This document shows, one piece after another, positions 1-8,129 of a DNA stretch of 64,000 nt; positions within the stretch are counted from its first letter, which is position 1; every line of letters starts with the position of its first letter. The notes beneath the pieces were generated by a model. It had not been told where the DNA came from. It worked only from the letters and a program-made list of their open reading frames with translations, and made no database searches. Origin of the DNA: Bacteroidales bacterium (GTDB taxonomy: Bacteria; Bacteroidota; Bacteroidia; Bacteroidales; Tenuifilaceae). Both the position numbers and the translations under genes were made by a program. The stretch is from the NCBI GenBank assembly GCA_013141385.1, contig JABFRB010000010.1, forward strand, positions 1-64,000. Direction: 5' to 3'.

Positions 1-152
1 CTGCTTTAGGATCAACAGATCGATACATAAGCAAACCATTTTTCATAAACTTATTGTTCGAATGGTTGAAGGTGATCCCATTACATATCAGAATGTTAAA
101 ATTAGTGCTTAAATAAACACCTCAAAACAATTATTTCTGTATTATATAGTTT

Positions 153-668
153 CTAATAATTAACGTTACAAATCATTAAGATTTTTTCATTTGGGACAGA
201 GAAGAGGGAAAACATTTGCCAGAATCTTGCTTTTCTTTCCTTTAGGGTCAACAAATACCTATTGTGCGGATGCTCTGCATGTACCACCAAACCCTTTCAA
301 TGGGGTTGAAGTCCGGAGAATACGGAGGTAAGTACATTATTTTAGGATTCCGCTCAAGGAAAGTTTTCAGCAGCTTCGCATGGTGATACCTAACGTTGTC
401 AACGATTAGCACGATTTTACTTGCCTCCTGGTATACCCTTAGAAGCTTCCTGATGTGTTTTCTAAAGGACATGTAGTTCCCTTTGTCCGCGAAGTTTACC
501 GTAACCTGCCCGGAAGCAATATTCAGGCCTCCAAACGTGGTCTGCCGCTCTCCTTGCCTCTGCTTGCATCCAACGACAGGCTGTTTCCCCTTTAAGCCCC
601 ACATGTAGGAAAGGGTTGCGGTATTGCTCAGGCTGAACTCGTCCTCGAACAGGAAAACCGCATTAGCC
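153..668 (-). pseudogene. IS630 transposase, DDE catalytic part (orfB), frameshifted
   Basis: Entered by -1 slippage from the upstream frame, this part carries the DDE_3 catalytic fold. It has FEDEFSLSNT with the first Asp, IVLIVDNVRYHHAK with the second Asp, and YLPPYSPDFNPIERVWW with the final Glu. The frame stops at 248 after WWYMQSIRTIGIC, where family members continue with an HNRY tail. That tail is present in another frame (HPHNRYLLTLKERK to 153), so a one-base change near 258 has cut the last ~35 residues. No slippery run lies at this second junction, so it looks like a disabling mutation or a base-call error. Confidence 0.75.
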
Positions 669-1184
669 GGTTCCTCCGCTAGTTTTTTTTAACGATTCAA
701 CGAACGCTGCCCGCTGGGCTGGATCCGCTTCAGGGTGCTTGCCCCTTGCCTTTTGGAAGGAGAAACCGAGCGTTTTGAGAATGTTGTAAACCTGAGCCTT
801 CTTGTATTCTACCCCATAGGTTTTATTGATGTACACCCCGATTAGCGGGCCGCTCCATGTGGCGGAGTTAAAGCCAAACTCATCCGGTCTATTATTTGTC
901 AATACGCATCTCAGCGCTCCCATCTGGGCGTGGTCTAATTTGGGCTTTCTCCCGCTTTTAGGCTTATCCTTTAGCCCTGCCACACCATCTTTGTTGAAGT
1001 TCCTAACCCATACGCAGAATCGTGAGTGTGATTTGTAGTAGAGCTCCTCAAGCTTTCTGGAGGATAGCCCTTTCTTGATTTGAATTAAAGCCATGATCCT
1101 AGATCCTACAACATAATCAGCGTTGCTGTTCAGGATGTTTTCGAGTTCCTCTACGGTGAAGTTAGGGATGGATAGTTTTTGCAT
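663..1184 (-). CDS. IS630 transposase, N-terminal helix-turn-helix part (orfA)
   Basis: This encodes about 173 residues starting MQKLSIPNFTVEELE. The upstream in-frame ATG at 1208 would add eight residues not expected in the family, so 1184 is preferred. Residues 25-80 form the winged helix-turn-helix DNA-binding region of IS630 transposases (GLSSRKLEELYYKS then GVAGLKDKPKSGRKPKL). The frame closes shortly after an A8 run (TTAAAAAAAACT on the minus strand). A -1 slip there joins the protein to the next frame, which begins LAEEPANAVFLFEDE and holds the first catalytic Asp. This matches the programmed -1 frameshift layout known for some IS630 members; that slippage really occurs is inference. 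Confidence 0.8.
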   Translation of the reverse strand: MQKLSIPNFTVEELENILNSNADYVVGSRIMALIQIKKGLSSRKLEELYYKSHSRFCVWVRNFNKDGVAGLKDKPKSGRKPKLDHAQMGALRCVLTNNRPDEFGFNSATWSGPLIGVYINKTYGVEYKKAQVYNILKTLGFSFQKARGKHPEADPAQRAAFVESLKKTSGGTG

Positions 1185-1325
1185 AATCGATTTTATGCAA
1201 ATATACAAATAATGTATTGTTATATATTAGATTTCATATAATAAACACAATTACCAACACATCATTTGCTATATAAAAATTTTTATTGTATTTTTAGTTG
1301 TTAAAACTTAACTAAATCTTAAACA

Positions 1326-1403
1326 ATGAACATTCCTAACTCTGTAAAATTCAATTTAAGAGATGTTCCTCTGCTCCTTAACCTTAAAATTTTATCACTA
1401 TGA
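1326..1403 (+). CDS. Possible 25-codon upstream ORF coupled to next gene
   Basis: An ATG opens a 25-codon frame (MNIPNSVKFNLRDVPLLL...) whose TGA stop overlaps the ATG of the following secreted-protein gene as ATGA. The arrangement is typical of translational coupling. No homology is recognised, and the sequence could equally be plain 5' leader, so this is a weak call. Confidence 0.2.
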   Translation: MNIPNSVKFNLRDVPLLLNLKILSL

Positions 1404-1798
1404 AAAAGTTATTTGTACTATTTGCATTAATTGCAACTACAAGTTTGTTTAATGCGTCAGATTTGAAGAGTATTCCTCCAGGAGCTCATACTTTTAATTT
1501 TGGGTATTTCTCCGGGCATGCCTCTGTATCTCCTTATAATAATTACAATCAGAATATTTACATTACAGCAAGTCAGGCGGGTACTTTTAGCTATTATGTA
1601 TATTTTTCAAATTATATTGCAACATCACACCATTTTTCAAATCAATCCTATGGAAACTGGTCAATATATTTCAATAAGGTAGATTTCTTTTATAATGGAA
1701 ATCTTTTTTATACCTCTTACAACCTTAATGATTCCTATTCCATCTTGGCAAACGTCGGCTTTCGTATTACCTATACAATAGAAAATAATGAAGCTTAA
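1400..1798 (+). CDS. Small secreted protein of unknown function
   Basis: The product has 132 residues. Residues 1-19 (MKKLFVLFALIATTSLFNA) form a Sec signal peptide, so the mature ~113-residue protein is exported. The mature part is rich in Tyr, Phe, Asn and Ser with alternating aromatic and polar residues, which suggests a small beta-sandwich. No Cys, lipobox or T9SS tail is seen. No family is recognised. It follows the IS630 remnant and is closed by a terminator shared with metG. Confidence 0.6.
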   Translation: MKKLFVLFALIATTSLFNASDLKSIPPGAHTFNFGYFSGHASVSPYNNYNQNIYITASQAGTFSYYVYFSNYIATSHHFSNQSYGNWSIYFNKVDFFYNGNLFYTSYNLNDSYSILANVGFRITYTIENNEA

Positions 1799-1813
1799 TT
1801 ATAATTTTTGCTA

Positions 1814-1850
1814 ATAAAAAAATCCCGACTAAAATCGGGGTTTTTTTATT
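1814..1850. terminator. Bidirectional terminator between secreted protein gene and metG
   Basis: The stem AAAAAAATCCCGA / TCGGGGTTTTTTT with a 5-6 nt loop has an A tract on one side and a T tract on the other. It can terminate the plus-strand gene ending at 1798 and metG arriving on the minus strand. Confidence 0.8.
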
Positions 1851-1855
1851 AGTTG

Positions 1856-3889
1856 CTATTTTACTGTTGAGCCATTTTCTACCTTATCACTAGGAATTAT
1901 AAAGCGAAGTTTACCGTCCGAATCCTCCGCCATTAGTATCATCCCGTGTGATTCTATCCCTTTAATTTTTCTTGGTTCAAGGTTAACTAGAATTGATACC
2001 TGCCTGTTAATAACCTCTTCTGGGGTAAAATGTTCCGCTATTCCAGATACAACGGTTCTTTTATCAATTCCAGTATCAATAAGGAGTTTCATCAACTTTT
2101 GTGTTTTAGGGACACGTTCAGCCTCCAAAACAGTGCCTACACGAATATCCATTTTAGAGAACTCCTCGTATGTAATATTTGGTTTTTGAGGTTCAACTTT
2201 AGTGTTCATCTTCTCGTTTGCAACTTTGGTGGCCTCTAATTTTGCAAGTTGAGTGTTAATAGCCTCATCCTCAATCTTATCAAAAAGAAGTTCTGGTTGA
2301 TTAAGAAGATGTCCAACTCCAAGAATATCACTTGCTCCCGCCCTAGTCCAATCGCAACTATCAAGATTAATCATTCGTCTAAGCTTCTCCGCAGAGAATG
2401 GAAGGAATGGTTGAAGCAGAATCGACAGGTTTGCTGTTATTTGAAGTGATATGTTAAGGATTGTAGCAACCCTCTCCGGTTGATCCTTAAATATCTTCCA
2501 AGGTTCTGTGTCTGCTAGATACTTATTTCCCAAACGAGCTAAATTCATTGCATCTTTAAGCGCTTCACGGAAGCGGAAGTTTTCGAGATTATACTCAATT
2601 GCATCTTTTATCTTTGGTATTTCAGCAAGGGTCTCCTTATCAAAGGGTGTTAGCTCTGAGCAAACGGGTAGTTTACTATCAAAATATTTTTGAGTAAGCA
2701 CCATTGCCCTATTCACAAAGTTTCCAAGGATTGCTACCAGCTCACTGTTGTTCCTAGTTTGAAAATCCTTCCAAGTAAAATCGTTATCCTTTGTTTCAGG
2801 CATATTTGCAGTAAGGGTATACCTCAACACATCCTGTTTATTAGGAAAATCAACTAAATACTCGTGTAACCAAACCGCCCAGTTTCGTGAGGTTGATATC
2901 TTATCCCCTTCAAGGTTGAGAAACTCATTTGCAGGAACATTTTCAGGGAGAATATAACTTCCTTCCGCCTTTAGCATTGCGGGGAATACAATACAATGGA
3001 AAACGATATTGTCCTTACCAATGAAATGAATCATTCGGGTTTCAGAATCTTTCCAATACTTTTCCCAATCGGGGGTTAACTCTTTAGTTGCAGAGATATA
3101 ACCAATAGGAGCATCAAACCAAACATATAAAACTTTACCTGTTGCACCATCAACAGGAACAGGAACACCCCAATCTAAATCCCGGCTAACTGCTCGGGGT
3201 TGAAGACCCTGATCCAGCCAACTCTTACATTGCCCGTAGACGTTTGCCTTCCACTCCTTATGATCTTCTAGTATCCATTTTTCAAGAAACCCTTGGTATT
3301 TATCCAGTGGTAAAAACCAATGTTTTGTCTCCTTTAAAATTGGCTTTGATCCACTGAGCGTAGAACTTGGGTTAATTAAATCGGTAGCATTTAAACTTGT
3401 TCCGCATTTCTCACACTGATCGCCATAAGCACGCTCGTTTGAGCAATGAGGGCAAGTACCAGTAATATATCTATCAGCAAGAAATTGATTAACTTCCTGA
3501 TCGTAGTACTGTTCAGTTGTTTTTTCGATAAATGTTCCATCATCGTAAAGCTTCCTGAAAAATTCTGAAGCTGTTTGATAATGAACCTTTGAGGAAGTTC
3601 TTGAGTAGATGTCGAATGCAATACCAAAATCTTTAAATGATTGTTTGATGATATCGTTATACTTATCAACTATCTGTTGAGGTAAAACTCCTTCTTGACG
3701 AGCTTTTATTGTAATTGGTACTCCATGTTCATCGGATCCACAAACCGAAATAACATCAATCCCTTTCATTCGTAAATATCTTGTATATATATCCGATGGA
3801 ATGTATACACCGGCTAAATGTCCAATGTGAATAGGCCCATTGGCATATGGCAGGGCAGATGTGATTAGGTAACGTTTGTAACTTTTCAT
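1856..3889 (-). CDS. metG: Methionine--tRNA ligase (MetRS) with C-terminal tRNA-binding domain
   Basis: This cytoplasmic enzyme charges tRNA-Met for initiation and elongation. The 677 residues match the long MetRS form. The class I signature HIGH is at residues 21-24. A knuckle of two CxxC pairs ([17 protein letters not shown]) lies near 146-164, and the KMSKS motif appears as KISTS near residue 330. An anticodon-binding helical domain follows. Residues from about 575 to the end ([19 protein letters not shown]) form the Trbp111-like OB-fold tRNA-binding domain used for dimerisation. The gene stands alone and is preceded by a ~115-nt leader with a terminator-like hairpin. Confidence 0.97.
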   Translation of the reverse strand: MKSYKRYLITSALPYANGPIHIGHLAGVYIPSDIYTRYLRMKGIDVISVCGSDEHGVPITIKARQEGVLPQQIVDKYNDIIKQSFKDFGIAFDIYSRTSSKVHYQTASEFFRKLYDDGTFIEKTTEQYYDQEVNQFLADRYITGTCPHCSNERAYGDQCEKCGTSLNATDLINPSSTLSGSKPILKETKHWFLPLDKYQGFLEKWILEDHKEWKANVYGQCKSWLDQGLQPRAVSRDLDWGVPVPVDGATGKVLYVWFDAPIGYISATKELTPDWEKYWKDSETRMIHFIGKDNIVFHCIVFPAMLKAEGSYILPENVPANEFLNLEGDKISTSRNWAVWLHEYLVDFPNKQDVLRYTLTANMPETKDNDFTWKDFQTRNNSELVAILGNFVNRAMVLTQKYFDSKLPVCSELTPFDKETLAEIPKIKDAIEYNLENFRFREALKDAMNLARLGNKYLADTEPWKIFKDQPERVATILNISLQITANLSILLQPFLPFSAEKLRRMINLDSCDWTRAGASDILGVGHLLNQPELLFDKIEDEAINTQLAKLEATKVANEKMNTKVEPQKPNITYEEFSKMDIRVGTVLEAERVPKTQKLMKLLIDTGIDKRTVVSGIAEHFTPEEVINRQVSILVNLEPRKIKGIESHGMILMAEDSDGKLRFIIPSDKVENGSTVK

Positions 3890-3904
3890 AACACGTAATT
3901 AAAT

Positions 3905-3975
3905 AGTTAAACACAAAAAAACAAGCCCGGTCAAACAGGCTTATAATTATCTTCAATCGAAGAAAAAAATCAACG
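3905..3975 (-). promoter_or_regulatory. metG leader with hairpin and terminator-like structure
   Basis: Between the predicted promoter and the metG start, the minus-strand leader contains a small hairpin (TCTTC GATT GAAGA). It is followed by AAGCCTG TTTGAC CGGGCTT and then GTTTTTTTG, a 7-bp stem plus T tract that looks like an intrinsic terminator. It could be an attenuator or the 3' end of a short leader RNA. I do not recognise a T-box. Function is inference. Confidence 0.4.
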
Positions 3976-4007
3976 GAAATTATTACCTTTAAAGTGTAAT
4001 TAGCCAA

Positions 4008-4015
4008 CAAATATA
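4008..4015 (-). promoter_or_regulatory. -7 element for metG
   Basis: An exact TATATTTG on the minus strand fits the Bacteroidota consensus TAnnTTTG. It lies ~118 nt upstream of the metG start and implies a long leader. No clear TTG at -33. Confidence 0.4.
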
Positions 4016-4122
4016 CTAACTATTTTCCTTCGAGTGAAACACCTATGTTCCACTTTCAATAAAATGAATTGAATTATCAATAGGAGGAAGTAGGTTATTT
4101 TACCCGATTTTATTTACATGAA

Positions 4123-5076
4123 ATGGAAAACATCACACCCCCTTTTATTAAACCAGGCGATTGTATTGGGATAATTGCTCCAGCCCGACGTGTTTTAGTG
4201 CAAGAAATTAATCCCGCAATCAGGTTCTTAACAGGAAAAGGGTTTATAGTAAAAACTGCGCCACATCTATTTGCTGGGTTTCATCAATTTGCAGGAACCG
4301 AAGAACAACGGGCAAGTGATTTTATGGGTATGATAGAAGATCCTTCCGTTAAAGCCATTCTATGCGCAAGAGGCGGTTACGGATCCGTTCGTTTACTTGA
4401 GCACCTAAACTTTCGCAAACTTCAACAACATCCAAAGTGGGTGGTTGGTTATAGCGATATCACGGTTTTTCACAGTCTTTTGAATGGCTGGTATGGTATT
4501 GAAACAATTCATGGCCCTATGCCATTCAACTTTCAATCCGAAGGTGGAACTAATGAATCCCTGGAATGTTTAATTAATGTTTTAACGGGAGAAAGTCCCA
4601 AATACACTGTTAACCCTCATCCACTTAATAAACAGGGAAAAGCAGAAGGGAATTTGGTGGGAGGGAATCTTTCTATTTTATATAGTCTTTCTGGAACGAA
4701 TGCTGATATAAATCCCGCTGGGAAAATTTTGTTTATCGAGGATTTGGATGAATATCTATACCACATCGATAGAATGATGATGAATTTAAAGCATGGCGGG
4801 AAACTTACTAATATTGCCGGATTAATAGTTGGTGGTCTCACAGAGATGAAGGATAACCATACCCCTTTCGGATTCACTCCACACGAAATTGTTTCTAATG
4901 CCCTAAAAAATTATAATATACCAATTTGTTTTGATTTTCCCGCAGGGCATGTTGAACCAAACTATTCTTTAATTATGGGTAGACGAGTTCGATTAGAGGT
5001 AACTGATAATGGTGCAACAGTTGCTTTCGAAAAACCTTCTATTGGTCAATTTTTTGATAGTCAGAAGGAATTTTAA
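4123..5076 (+). CDS. Muramoyltetrapeptide (LD-)carboxypeptidase, peptidase S66 family
   Basis: The product has 317 residues and belongs to the LdcA/MccF family, serine peptidases that cut an L,D bond, typically removing the terminal D-Ala from murein tetrapeptides during cell-wall recycling. The expected catalytic set is visible: nucleophile Ser in GYSDIT near residue 111, Glu in LFIEDLDEYLYH near 205, and His in AGHVEPNYSL near 275. The family entry motif KPGDCIGIIAPA is at residues 10-21 and ILCARGGYGS near 82. No signal peptide is seen, so it should be cytoplasmic. Its 3' end overlaps the opposing secreted protein gene by 38 bp. Confidence 0.9.
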   Translation: MENITPPFIKPGDCIGIIAPARRVLVQEINPAIRFLTGKGFIVKTAPHLFAGFHQFAGTEEQRASDFMGMIEDPSVKAILCARGGYGSVRLLEHLNFRKLQQHPKWVVGYSDITVFHSLLNGWYGIETIHGPMPFNFQSEGGTNESLECLINVLTGESPKYTVNPHPLNKQGKAEGNLVGGNLSILYSLSGTNADINPAGKILFIEDLDEYLYHIDRMMMNLKHGGKLTNIAGLIVGGLTEMKDNHTPFGFTPHEIVSNALKNYNIPICFDFPAGHVEPNYSLIMGRRVRLEVTDNGATVAFEKPSIGQFFDSQKEF

Positions 5077-5710
5077 ACATATTCACGTTTAGCAACTCCT
5101 CTTTTATTTCAGTAACTGAAACCTTCATTTTTTCTTTCCGAAGAAGTGTTCTCTCAACTGTTAGCATTGGGAATTCTCCATCTATTCCGGGGAGATTTGA
5201 AAACAGGTTGATGTCTGATTTTATATTTCGGAGAATGTCATTCAATAATTTGAAAAATGGAAAATTGCGCTGAGTAACCCAAAAAGCTGTTTCAGTATCC
5301 TGTGAAATATTTTTAACTCGCACTAAACTGCAATTATAACCATTAACCATCATTCTATTCTCTGTCTTTATAATTGTTGTATCTTCTTTTGAGGTTTGAG
5401 TAAGTCCTTTAGTCATAAGCTCATAAAACAATTTACGCTTGGGAGAAAGTGCAACAACTTTTTCGCTTTCGAGGTTGATAATTAAAATACTTACCGAATT
5501 CATTTTGGAATCAAACTCATCAAGACGGACCAAGTTACCCTTCACTTGTATTTTTATAAAAGAGGTGTCGTAAATAGTTTTTCTCTCCAGATTGATGCTT
5601 CCCTCAAATTTTTGTAATTTTGATTCTGCATTACCTGTAAAAGTTAACAGTAAGAATAGTTCGATTAATATGAAAGGTCTAGTTATCATTATGCTGTATA
5701 GCGCTTTCAT
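5039..5710 (-). CDS. Secreted protein, DUF4412-like
   Basis: The start was set at the ATG giving MKALYSIMITRPFILIELFLLL, a signal peptide ending near GNA-ES. A longer form from 5758 would run into yraN and spoil the signal peptide. The mature ~195 residues begin with FEGSINLERKTIYDTSFIKIQVKG and include repeated beta-strand pairs, a pattern I associate with DUF4412 envelope proteins of Bacteroidota. Function is unknown. It converges on and overlaps the carboxypeptidase gene and diverges from yraN with 21 bp between starts. Confidence 0.65.
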   Translation of the reverse strand: MKALYSIMITRPFILIELFLLLTFTGNAESKLQKFEGSINLERKTIYDTSFIKIQVKGNLVRLDEFDSKMNSVSILIINLESEKVVALSPKRKLFYELMTKGLTQTSKEDTTIIKTENRMMVNGYNCSLVRVKNISQDTETAFWVTQRNFPFFKLLNDILRNIKSDINLFSNLPGIDGEFPMLTVERTLLRKEKMKVSVTEIKEELLNVNMFKIPSDYQKIDQ

Positions 5711-5731
5711 ATCACTTTTGTTACGTTGAAA

Positions 5732-6112
5732 ATGAAAAATGATAATGATCTTAATCACCCTAAGGAACTGGGTAAACGTGGCGAGGCAATTGCAGAAGAA
5801 TATTTAGCCAAAAATGGATATAAGATCCGTCACAAGAATTGGCATTATGGACATAAAGAACTTGATATTGTTGCAATCAAAGATAATACCTTGATTGTAG
5901 TAGAAGTAAAAACCCGTTGGACCAATTACTGGGAGGAGCCGAAGGAATCTGTTCGACGTAAAAAGCAAAGGTTTATAATTGAAGCAGCAGAGGCATATGT
6001 ACAAAACTACAACCTAAATATGGATGTACAATTCGATGTTATCTCAATCATTTTGCAAGGAGAAGTCTTTGAATTGGAGCACATTCAGGATGCTTTTCAA
6101 CCTATCTTTTAG
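5732..6112 (+). CDS. yraN: YraN/UPF0102 family nuclease-fold protein
   Basis: The 126-residue product starts at ATG 5732; an in-frame TTG at 5726 is two codons earlier and less likely. The UPF0102 hallmarks are present: GKRGEAIAEEYLAKNGY at the N-terminus and the restriction-endonuclease-like core GHKELDIVAI...LIVVEVKTR, with Glu/Asp and ExK residues matching a PD-(D/E)XK site. The molecular role of YraN is not established. The gene is followed 15 bp later by the 3' end of thiL on the other strand. Confidence 0.9.
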   Translation: MKNDNDLNHPKELGKRGEAIAEEYLAKNGYKIRHKNWHYGHKELDIVAIKDNTLIVVEVKTRWTNYWEEPKESVRRKKQRFIIEAAEAYVQNYNLNMDVQFDVISIILQGEVFELEHIQDAFQPIF

Positions 6113-6127
6113 TATTAGAGATATTAA

Positions 6128-7171
6128 CTATTCCTCCTTTAGCGCATTCCAACCCTGTGCTCTAAGTTCTATCTCATTCCCATCGGGAGTAACGAGGAAT
6201 GCACCAGTGTTTTCGGGGGTTATGTGACCAATTACCGAAACTCCCTCAATTGTTAAAATTTTTTCATGAAATTCAATTGGGACGGTGAAAAGCAACTCAT
6301 AATCCTCGCCACCATTAAGCGCAGCAACAATTGCATCAATATGCATCTCCTCAGCAATCTTAAAAGTCTGTTGATCGATAGGTAGTTTTTCCAAATAAAT
6401 TCTACAACCAACGTTTGAGTTTTTGCAGATATGCATTGCTTCAGATGATAGCCCATCGGAAATATCGATCATTGCGGAAGGTTTAATCCCTGCAATATGA
6501 AGTTCTTCAAGAATTGTCTTTCGTACTTCTGGTTTAAGAAATCGTTCAAGAATATAATCCCATCCTTCAAATTGAGGCTTGATGTTTGGGTTTCCATCAA
6601 ACACTTTTTTCTCGCGCTCAAGTAGTTGAAGTCCCATATAGGCTGCTCCAAGATTTCCTGTAACACAAAGTAAGTCGTTTGTTTTTGCTCCGCTACGGTA
6701 GCATAAGTCTTTCTCATTCGCCTCACCAATAGCAGTAATGCTTAATGTTAATCCAGTATAGGAGGTTGATGTATCACCACCAACAAGGTCAACCCCATAT
6801 CGTTCACAAGCTAAATATATACCACTGTATAGTTCTTCAAGATCTTCAAGACAAAAACGCTTCGAAACGCCTATCGAAACTGTAATTTGCCTTGGTAAAG
6901 CATTCATGGCATAAACATCGCTAAGATTTACTATTACCGCTTTGTAACCCAAATGCCTTATAGGAAAATAAGTTAAGTCGAAATGTACACCTTCAAGGAG
7001 TAAATCAGTTGTTACTACCATCCTTTTGCCATCAGGATTAATCACGGTAGCATCATCTCCAACGCCCTTAATTGTGGATTTGTTTGTATTCTTTGCTCTT
7101 TCAGTTAGGTGATCGATTACTCTAAACTCACCCAACTCGTGTAATTCCGTACGCTTCGACTTATTTGACAT
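6128..7171 (-). CDS. thiL: Thiamine-monophosphate kinase
   Basis: ThiL phosphorylates thiamine monophosphate to thiamine diphosphate using ATP in the cytoplasm. The 347-residue length is typical. It shows the PurM/ThiL ATP-site motifs: GVGDDATVINP near residue 36, TTDLLLEGVHFD near 54, NLSDVYAM near 82, LVGGDTS near 130, and DISDGLSSEA near 230. It is monocistronic here, with a matching -7 element 20 bp upstream. I see no TPP riboswitch in its short leader. Confidence 0.95.
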   Translation of the reverse strand: MSNKSKRTELHELGEFRVIDHLTERAKNTNKSTIKGVGDDATVINPDGKRMVVTTDLLLEGVHFDLTYFPIRHLGYKAVIVNLSDVYAMNALPRQITVSIGVSKRFCLEDLEELYSGIYLACERYGVDLVGGDTSTSYTGLTLSITAIGEANEKDLCYRSGAKTNDLLCVTGNLGAAYMGLQLLEREKKVFDGNPNIKPQFEGWDYILERFLKPEVRKTILEELHIAGIKPSAMIDISDGLSSEAMHICKNSNVGCRIYLEKLPIDQQTFKIAEEMHIDAIVAALNGGEDYELLFTVPIEFHEKILTIEGVSVIGHITPENTGAFLVTPDGNEIELRAQGWNALKEE

Positions 7172-7190
7172 TGTTGAAAAAATTAAGAGG

Positions 7191-7198
7191 CAAAGATA
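7191..7198 (-). promoter_or_regulatory. -7 element for thiL
   Basis: TATCTTTG on the minus strand fits TAnnTTTG exactly and lies 20 bp upstream of the thiL ATG, giving a short leader. The -33 half is not obvious. Confidence 0.45.
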
Positions 7199-7296
7199 AG
7201 TAGATTAGTGGCAAGATAAAAAGATGATATGTTAATAAGCAAAAACAAAATACTAGTGTTTGCGATGTTTGCTAAGAAGTTTTGTGAAAGAAAAGT

Positions 7297-8013
7297 TCAA
7301 ATAAATTTGCTACTTACCTGTATTCCCTCTTTTTTAAGCGAATTAATAAAATAGTCCTTGTCAGCTAAGTGTGATTTTTCGAGTTGATCGTACCAATATC
7401 TGGCTGTTAATTTATCTCCCTTATTGAAAAAAATTCTGATTAAATTAAAGTAGGAGTAACCGTATACATATGTTGGAAATTCTGGTATCACCTCAACAAC
7501 TTTTGTAAAACAATCGATGGCTTCATTTATTTTATTTGAAGCATACAGTTCGACTCCTTGATCGTATAGTTTTATATCCTTGCTTAACTTTTCGTCAAGG
7601 ATTACCTTTGTAAATCTAAAACATGATTTATCACAATCTTCTATTAGGTTAATTAACTTTGTTTCTTCTGGTATTTTAGGAAAAACTAAGGTGAAGTTCA
7701 ATTTCTCGCCTATTCTCAAAAAATTATGAACCGAAGGACAGGTTGGAATACCCCTCGTTTTTATAAGATTAAACCGTTTATGATCTTTAGGGTTCTCAAT
7801 GTATATATTCCTATCCGCACAAAACCACCCTCCTTGTGCCAGTTTATTTTGAATTGAAAGTTCAATAACTGTTGAATCTTTATATAGACCTACTCTTAAA
7901 ATTGTTAAGTCCTGATGGGTTCGATCAGCTATCGCTGGGTTTTCAAGTATTTGTTGTGCATTGACATAAAAGAAACAACAAAGAATTGTAATTAGTAACG
8001 CAATTTGCTTCAT
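7297..8013 (-). CDS. Exported protein with C-terminal TPR-like region
   Basis: The product has 238 residues and a signal peptide (MKQIALLITILCCFFYVNAQ, cleavage near residue 19). Residues ~30-130 are a beta-rich domain with Cys pairs (GWFCADRN, IPTCPSV, DCDKSCFRF) that could form disulfides. Residues ~145-230 (DQGVELYASNKINEAIDCFTKV) look like two tetratricopeptide repeats, suggesting a protein-binding role. No family name is recognised. An AGGAG lies 4-5 nt before the ATG, uncommon in this phylum. Confidence 0.6.
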   Translation of the reverse strand: MKQIALLITILCCFFYVNAQQILENPAIADRTHQDLTILRVGLYKDSTVIELSIQNKLAQGGWFCADRNIYIENPKDHKRFNLIKTRGIPTCPSVHNFLRIGEKLNFTLVFPKIPEETKLINLIEDCDKSCFRFTKVILDEKLSKDIKLYDQGVELYASNKINEAIDCFTKVVEVIPEFPTYVYGYSYFNLIRIFFNKGDKLTARYWYDQLEKSHLADKDYFINSLKKEGIQVSSKFI

Positions 8014-8129
8014 ACTCCTAAAATATTTGACCTCAAAGGTTATGAATTCCTGTGTTTGGATTCGGTTTTAAATAAACAAGGGTCGGAATAAACCGACCCT
8101 TGCAAGATAATTATTTTTATTCAAACGAT

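Larger units (their letters stand above)
153..1184 (-). mobile_element. IS630-family insertion sequence (decayed)
   Basis: The reading frames form one IS630/Tc1-mariner type transposase split over three frames. An N-terminal helix-turn-helix part is followed by a DDE part, and a C-terminal tail (HNRYLLTLKERKARFWQ) is readable in a third frame ending at a TAG at 153-155. IS630 elements insert at TA. I could not define convincing terminal inverted repeats; AT-rich flanks at about 115-152 and 1185-1250 share only a weak inverted similarity around ATTATTTGTA. Element ends are therefore uncertain. The second frameshift makes an active copy unlikely. Confidence 0.85.

Noticed and set aside
2-115. 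3' fragment of an upstream plus-strand gene
   Set aside because: Two frames are open to stops at 112 and ~117. One (ALGSTDRYISKPFFIN) faintly resembles an FtsX-type segment, the other does not resemble anything known. Too short and ambiguous to call.
3900-4015. T-box riboswitch upstream of metG
   Set aside because: No T-box consensus (TGGnACCGCG) is present; only a simple terminator-like stem.
7172-7296. TPP riboswitch for thiL
   Set aside because: The promoter-to-ATG distance is about 20 bp and no THI-box sequence is seen.
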